From positions 1-42,823 of the forward strand of contig JBAYIO010000037.1 in NCBI GenBank assembly GCA_041665605.1: a DNA stretch of 42,823 nt, in the 5' to 3' direction. Within the stretch, counting starts at the first letter, position 1. Each line of letters begins with the position of its first letter. Position numbers and translations under genes: made by a program. The notes beneath the pieces were generated by a model. That model saw nothing but the letters and a program-made list of their open reading frames with translations. It did no database searches and was not told the origin of the DNA. Origin of the DNA: CAIPAT01 sp041665605. Lineage in GTDB: Bacteria; Verrucomicrobiota; Lentisphaeria; Victivallales; Victivallaceae. This document shows positions 40,228 to 42,823 of the stretch, in pieces.

Positions 40228-41358
40228 ATGAGTAAATTCAACGGTCTTAATATGAGTCTGGGCAATCTTTCACTGCTGTCCAATGCACAAACCCGTTCAA
40301 TCAGCGCGGAAAACCCGGATGGCGCGAAAGGCGGCGGCGCCAAAGCCGAACCCGGCGAAAACAGTTGCGGACGGGAGCTCGGACGCGGCTGGAAGATCAG
40401 GCCATCCATTCAAATCAAGGCCGGAGAAACGGCGGAACTCGCAGACATCCGGGGGCCGGGCGCAATCCAGCAGATTTGGTTTACCCCGACCGGGAACTGG
40501 CGCTTCACCATTCTCCGCATTTACTGGGACGGGCAGGAGCATCCGTCAGTCGAATGCCCCGTCGGCGACTTCTTCTGCGCGGGCTGGGGCGGCAGGGAGA
40601 ACAACACTGGAGCAAATTTCCGGCAGCTTTCGTCACTGGCGGTATGCATCAATCCCGGCAGCGCCTTCAACTGTTACTGGGAGATGCCGTTCAGGAAACA
40701 TTGCCGGATAACCATGACCAACATCGAAGAGCCGGTCAAGGACAAACCTGATGAAAGAGCGATGACGCTCTACTATCAGATAAATTACACGCTGACCGAA
40801 GTGCCGGAGGACACCGCTTATTTCCACGCCCAGTTCCGGCGGACGAACCCCCTGCCCTATAAAGAAGCCTACACCATCCTCGACGGCGTCAAAGGCCGGG
40901 GCCATTATGTCGGAACTTACATGGCATGGGGGGTTAATAACAACAACTGGTGGGGCGAAGGCGAAATCAAGTTCTTCATGGACGGGGACAAGGAATTTCC
41001 GACCATCTGCGGAACCGGCACCGAAGATTACTTCTGCGGATCATACAATTTCGACGTCGGACAGCAGAATGGCGGATACAGGGAATTCAGCACTGCCTAT
41101 GCCGGCCTGCATCAGGTACTGAGACCGGACGGACTCTACAAGTCGCAGCAGCGTTTCAGCCTCTACCGCTGGCATATCATGGACCCGGTAAGATTCGAGC
41201 AGGATTTGAAAGTCACAATCCAGGCGCTCGGCTGGCGTTCATACGGACGCTATCTGTCACTGCAGGACGATATCTCATCGGTAGCCTTCTGGTATCAGAC
41301 GCTGCCGGCCGCGCCGTTCCCGCAACTGCCGGACCGCGACTATCTGGAAGTTATCTGA
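40228..41358 (+). CDS. DUF2961 / glycoside hydrolase family 172 enzyme
   Basis: 376 aa from the ATG at 40228, chosen because AAGGAG lies 9 nt upstream; the longer frame begins at a TTG with no ribosome site. Family marks: RELGRGWKIRPSIQIKAGET, GPGAIQQIWFTP, RIYWDGQEHPSVECPVGDFF, NCYWEMPFRK, VGTYMAWGV, EGEIKFFMDGD and GTGTEDYFCGSYNF, whose Glu belongs to the active-site region. Characterised GH172 members act on alpha-fructofuranosides or alpha-arabinofuranosides. Arabinan side chains of pectin would fit the rest of the window (inference). No signal peptide, so cytoplasmic. Flanked by two AraC regulators. Confidence 0.92.
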   Translation: MSKFNGLNMSLGNLSLLSNAQTRSISAENPDGAKGGGAKAEPGENSCGRELGRGWKIRPSIQIKAGETAELADIRGPGAIQQIWFTPTGNWRFTILRIYWDGQEHPSVECPVGDFFCAGWGGRENNTGANFRQLSSLAVCINPGSAFNCYWEMPFRKHCRITMTNIEEPVKDKPDERAMTLYYQINYTLTEVPEDTAYFHAQFRRTNPLPYKEAYTILDGVKGRGHYVGTYMAWGVNNNNWWGEGEIKFFMDGDKEFPTICGTGTEDYFCGSYNFDVGQQNGGYREFSTAYAGLHQVLRPDGLYKSQQRFSLYRWHIMDPVRFEQDLKVTIQALGWRSYGRYLSLQDDISSVAFWYQTLPAAPFPQLPDRDYLEVI

Positions 41359-41459
41359 CCTGAATTTTCTGTCCCTTATTTCAAGGTTGAATCGACGCTG
41401 ATTAGAGTTATATTTATCCCGGACATTGCCAAACCATAAGTGAGGAATGAAAGGGATAA

Positions 41460-42263
41460 ATGCTTTTCCAGGAACTGCCGAAAATACGCTCTATGAGTGA
41501 TATGATCTTTGACCCGATGTGGGCAGTGAAAGATCATTCTACCAATATCTGCGAACTGATCCATGTCCGCAAGGGTCTGCTCTGCCAGGTCGCAGGCGGC
41601 AAAAAGTTCACGGCGGGTCCCGGGGACTGTCTGATCACGCCCCGCCAGACCATGCATCGCGATTTATTCGATTTCGATAAAGGGCTGGAAGTTTTCATTG
41701 TATTTTTCGACTGGACGTTTGAGTCGGAATTTCTGAAACTGGTAAATAGTTCGAACATCAACCAGATTTCCGCGGACACCAGAACCGCCCTGTCCCGGGT
41801 GTTTGACGAGTTGAGAACCGATCCGGGCGGCGACGAAACCGACCGCATCGTTGCGTCAAGCCGTCTGCTGACCGTGCTGATGCTGCTTTACCGGGACATC
41901 AGCCAGCAGCAGAATCAGTCTGCCGCCCCGGAGTTTTCCGGCAATAAACGGCAATGGCTGGTCAATGAAGCCAAAAAATATCTGGAAAAACATTACCCGC
42001 AGCCGGTAAAACTTGAAGATGTCGCCGCCAGCTTGAAAGTCAGCCCGTTTTACCTTTCCCGCGTGTTCAGTCATGAGAGCGACTTTTCGCTGTTTGAATA
42101 CCTGAACGATGTGCGCATGCGCAAGGCGCGGGAACTGCTGCACGAAGGCCGTCACATCGTATCGGACGTGGCGTATATGACCGGCTTTGAGGACAGCAAT
42201 TATTTCTCCAAGGTATACAAGCGCCACTACGGCCACTCCCCCAGCCAGGGCCGTTTCAAGTAA
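41460..42263 (+). CDS. AraC-family transcriptional regulator
   Basis: 267 aa starting at an ATG with AAAGGGATAA directly upstream. N-terminal cupin-type ligand domain (LIHVRKGLLCQVAGGKKF, GPGDCLITPRQTMHRD), then a C-terminal AraC double helix-turn-helix: VKLEDVAASLKVSPFYLSRV with FSHESDFS, and HIVSDVAYMTGFEDSNYFSK with VYKRHYGHSPSQ. It lies 101 bp downstream of the GH172 gene on the same strand, and nothing notable was seen in the gap. Probably a sugar-responsive activator; targets unknown. Its stop is followed within 30 bp by the repeat-bracketed four-helix-bundle element. Confidence 0.92.
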   Translation: MLFQELPKIRSMSDMIFDPMWAVKDHSTNICELIHVRKGLLCQVAGGKKFTAGPGDCLITPRQTMHRDLFDFDKGLEVFIVFFDWTFESEFLKLVNSSNINQISADTRTALSRVFDELRTDPGGDETDRIVASSRLLTVLMLLYRDISQQQNQSAAPEFSGNKRQWLVNEAKKYLEKHYPQPVKLEDVAASLKVSPFYLSRVFSHESDFSLFEYLNDVRMRKARELLHEGRHIVSDVAYMTGFEDSNYFSKVYKRHYGHSPSQGRFK

Positions 42264-42264
42264 C

Positions 42265-42281
42265 TCAAGCTGGAAGCTTGA
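42265..42281. repeat. Palindrome after the AraC gene
   Basis: TCAAGCT (42265-42271), GGA loop, AGCTTGA (42275-42281): a perfect 7-bp stem just after the AraC stop. No T-run follows. It could be a simple terminator or the left edge of the inserted element next to it. Confidence 0.45.
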
Positions 42282-42288
42282 AGGAGCC

Positions 42289-42309
42289 AAGCGAGAAAAG
42301 CGAGAAAAG
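42289..42309 (+). repeat. Left inverted copies of the 9-bp unit
   Basis: The unit AAAAGCGAG occurs here in about two and a third copies (AAGCGAG, AAAAGCGAG, AAAAG). It is the reverse complement of the CTCGCTTTT array at 42713-42823, so the two arrays face each other across the four-helix-bundle gene. Confidence 0.85.
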
Positions 42310-42345
42310 TTGAAAGTTATTGAAAACCATGATAAATTTGCTCCC

Positions 42346-42699
42346 ATGATTAAGAATTTTGAACAATTGGACGTGTGGAAAAGAAGTTGCCAGCTTGCGG
42401 TTGCAACCTATAAGACTTTTGAAAAAGTTAAAGATTATGGGCTTTACAATCAAGTTACCCGTGCGGCTGTCTCCGTTCCATCCAACATCGCAGAAGGTTC
42501 CGAGCGTCAGACTTCAAAGGAATTCATTCAATTTCTTTATATTGCCAAAGGTTCTGTCGCTGAACTCCGCACACAGATTTATATAGCAGGAAAACTTAAT
42601 ATCATTTCTTCTGCAGACATGAAAACTATTGCTGATGAAGCAATGGAAATATCCCGCATGCTGCAAGGGCTTATTTCAAGCATAAAAAAAACTGACTGA
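42346..42699 (+). CDS. Four-helix-bundle protein (TIGR02436, 23S rRNA intervening-sequence protein family)
   Basis: 117 aa from the ATG at 42346. The longer open frame upstream runs through the AraC gene end and is not used. The family signature is clear: NFEQLDVWKRSCQLAVATYK, then LYNQVTRAAVSVPSNIAEGS, KEFIQFLYIAKGSVAELRTQ and EAMEISRMLQGLISSIKKT. Members form pentameric helical bundles and were first found inside intervening sequences of 23S rRNA. Relatives include the Avd accessory protein of diversity-generating retroelements. The molecular role is unresolved; nucleic-acid binding is suspected. No reverse transcriptase is seen here. Both flanks carry the same short repeat in opposite orientation. 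Confidence 0.92.
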   Translation: MIKNFEQLDVWKRSCQLAVATYKTFEKVKDYGLYNQVTRAAVSVPSNIAEGSERQTSKEFIQFLYIAKGSVAELRTQIYIAGKLNIISSADMKTIADEAMEISRMLQGLISSIKKTD

Positions 42700-42712
42700 T
42701 TTAATAATTTTT

Positions 42713-42823
42713 CCCGCTTTTCTCGCTTTTCTCGCTTTTCTCGCTTTTCTCGCTTTTCTCGCTTTTCTCGCTTTTCTCGCTTTTCTCGCTTTTCTCGCTT
42801 TTCTCGCTTTTCTCGCTTTTCTC
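42713..42823 (+). repeat. Tandem array of CTCGCTTTT, continues past the window
   Basis: A 9-bp unit repeated without interruption from 42713 (first copy CCCGCTTTT) to the last base: 12 full units plus CTC. It starts 14 bp after the stop of the four-helix-bundle gene. The true length is unknown because the window ends inside it. Confidence 0.95.

Noticed and set aside
42187..42345. 54-codon extension of the four-helix-bundle gene
   Set aside because: Runs antiphase through the AraC gene end and the repeat; the family normally starts at the later ATG.
42713..42823. Possible CRISPR array
   Set aside because: The 9-bp units are directly adjacent with no spacers, so this is a simple tandem repeat.
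42346..42823. Diversity-generating retroelement
   Set aside because: The Avd-like family resemblance is suggestive, but no reverse transcriptase or template/variable repeat pair is present in the window.

Overview
The window reads as chromosomal DNA from a Lentisphaerota (Victivallales-type) bacterium, probably a glycan degrader. This is inferred from gene content, not from an rRNA gene. The signs are several PulG-like pseudopilins that start FTLIELLVVIAIIAIL, very large secreted beta-helix and carbohydrate-binding proteins, GntR and AraC regulators beside glycan enzymes, a TIGR03790-type protein, and GH172, PL11 and GH38 enzymes. Base composition is roughly balanced by eye. No tRNA, rRNA, CRISPR array or transposase was recognised.

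Region 1 (1-20026, all minus strand, read from right to left). A cytoplasmic protein with a GntR DNA-binding domain fused to a GH38 alpha-mannosidase (17351-20026) has its own sigma70-like promoter and three phased 10-bp repeats. It is followed by a pseudopilin, two paralogous secreted giants with a PHP-like core, a small secreted CBM-like protein, an MDR dehydrogenase without the usual zinc ligands, a 1209-aa protein with three CBM-like modules and two beta-helices, and a TIGR03790 protein that leaves the window at base 1.

Region 2 (20377-26598) is mostly housekeeping or unassigned: a BamE-like lipoprotein, a DUF2156 protein, a secreted protein of unknown function, RdgB, TilS, and a secreted protein ending in a pseudopilin-like head domain.

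Region 3 (26799-37359, minus strand) is a pectin/rhamnogalacturonan locus. In transcription order it holds a GntR domain fused to a solute-binding-protein fold, a pseudopilin, a secreted beta-helix protein, a second pseudopilin, a PL11 rhamnogalacturonan lyase and an SLC45/SUT-like MFS sugar transporter, ending at a strong stem-loop. The regulator's promoter has one copy of a 17-bp repeat over the -35 box and an identical copy over the likely start point, which suggests autorepression. Inferred logic: the lyase and beta-helix protein cut pectin outside the cytoplasm, the MFS protein imports oligosaccharides, and the SBP domain of the regulator senses a sugar in the cytoplasm.

Region 4 (37614-42263) holds an NCS2-like permease, an AraC regulator divergent from a GH172 (DUF2961) enzyme across overlapping promoters with a palindrome, and a second AraC regulator. 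Region 5 (42289-42823) is a compact element: a 117-aa four-helix-bundle (TIGR02436/S23) gene bracketed by inverted arrays of one 9-bp unit. It resembles the intervening sequences of 23S rRNA but lies outside rRNA.

The points of most interest are the two GntR fusions that each head a glycan locus and are each followed directly by a pseudopilin, the doubled operator, and the repeat-bracketed four-helix-bundle element.
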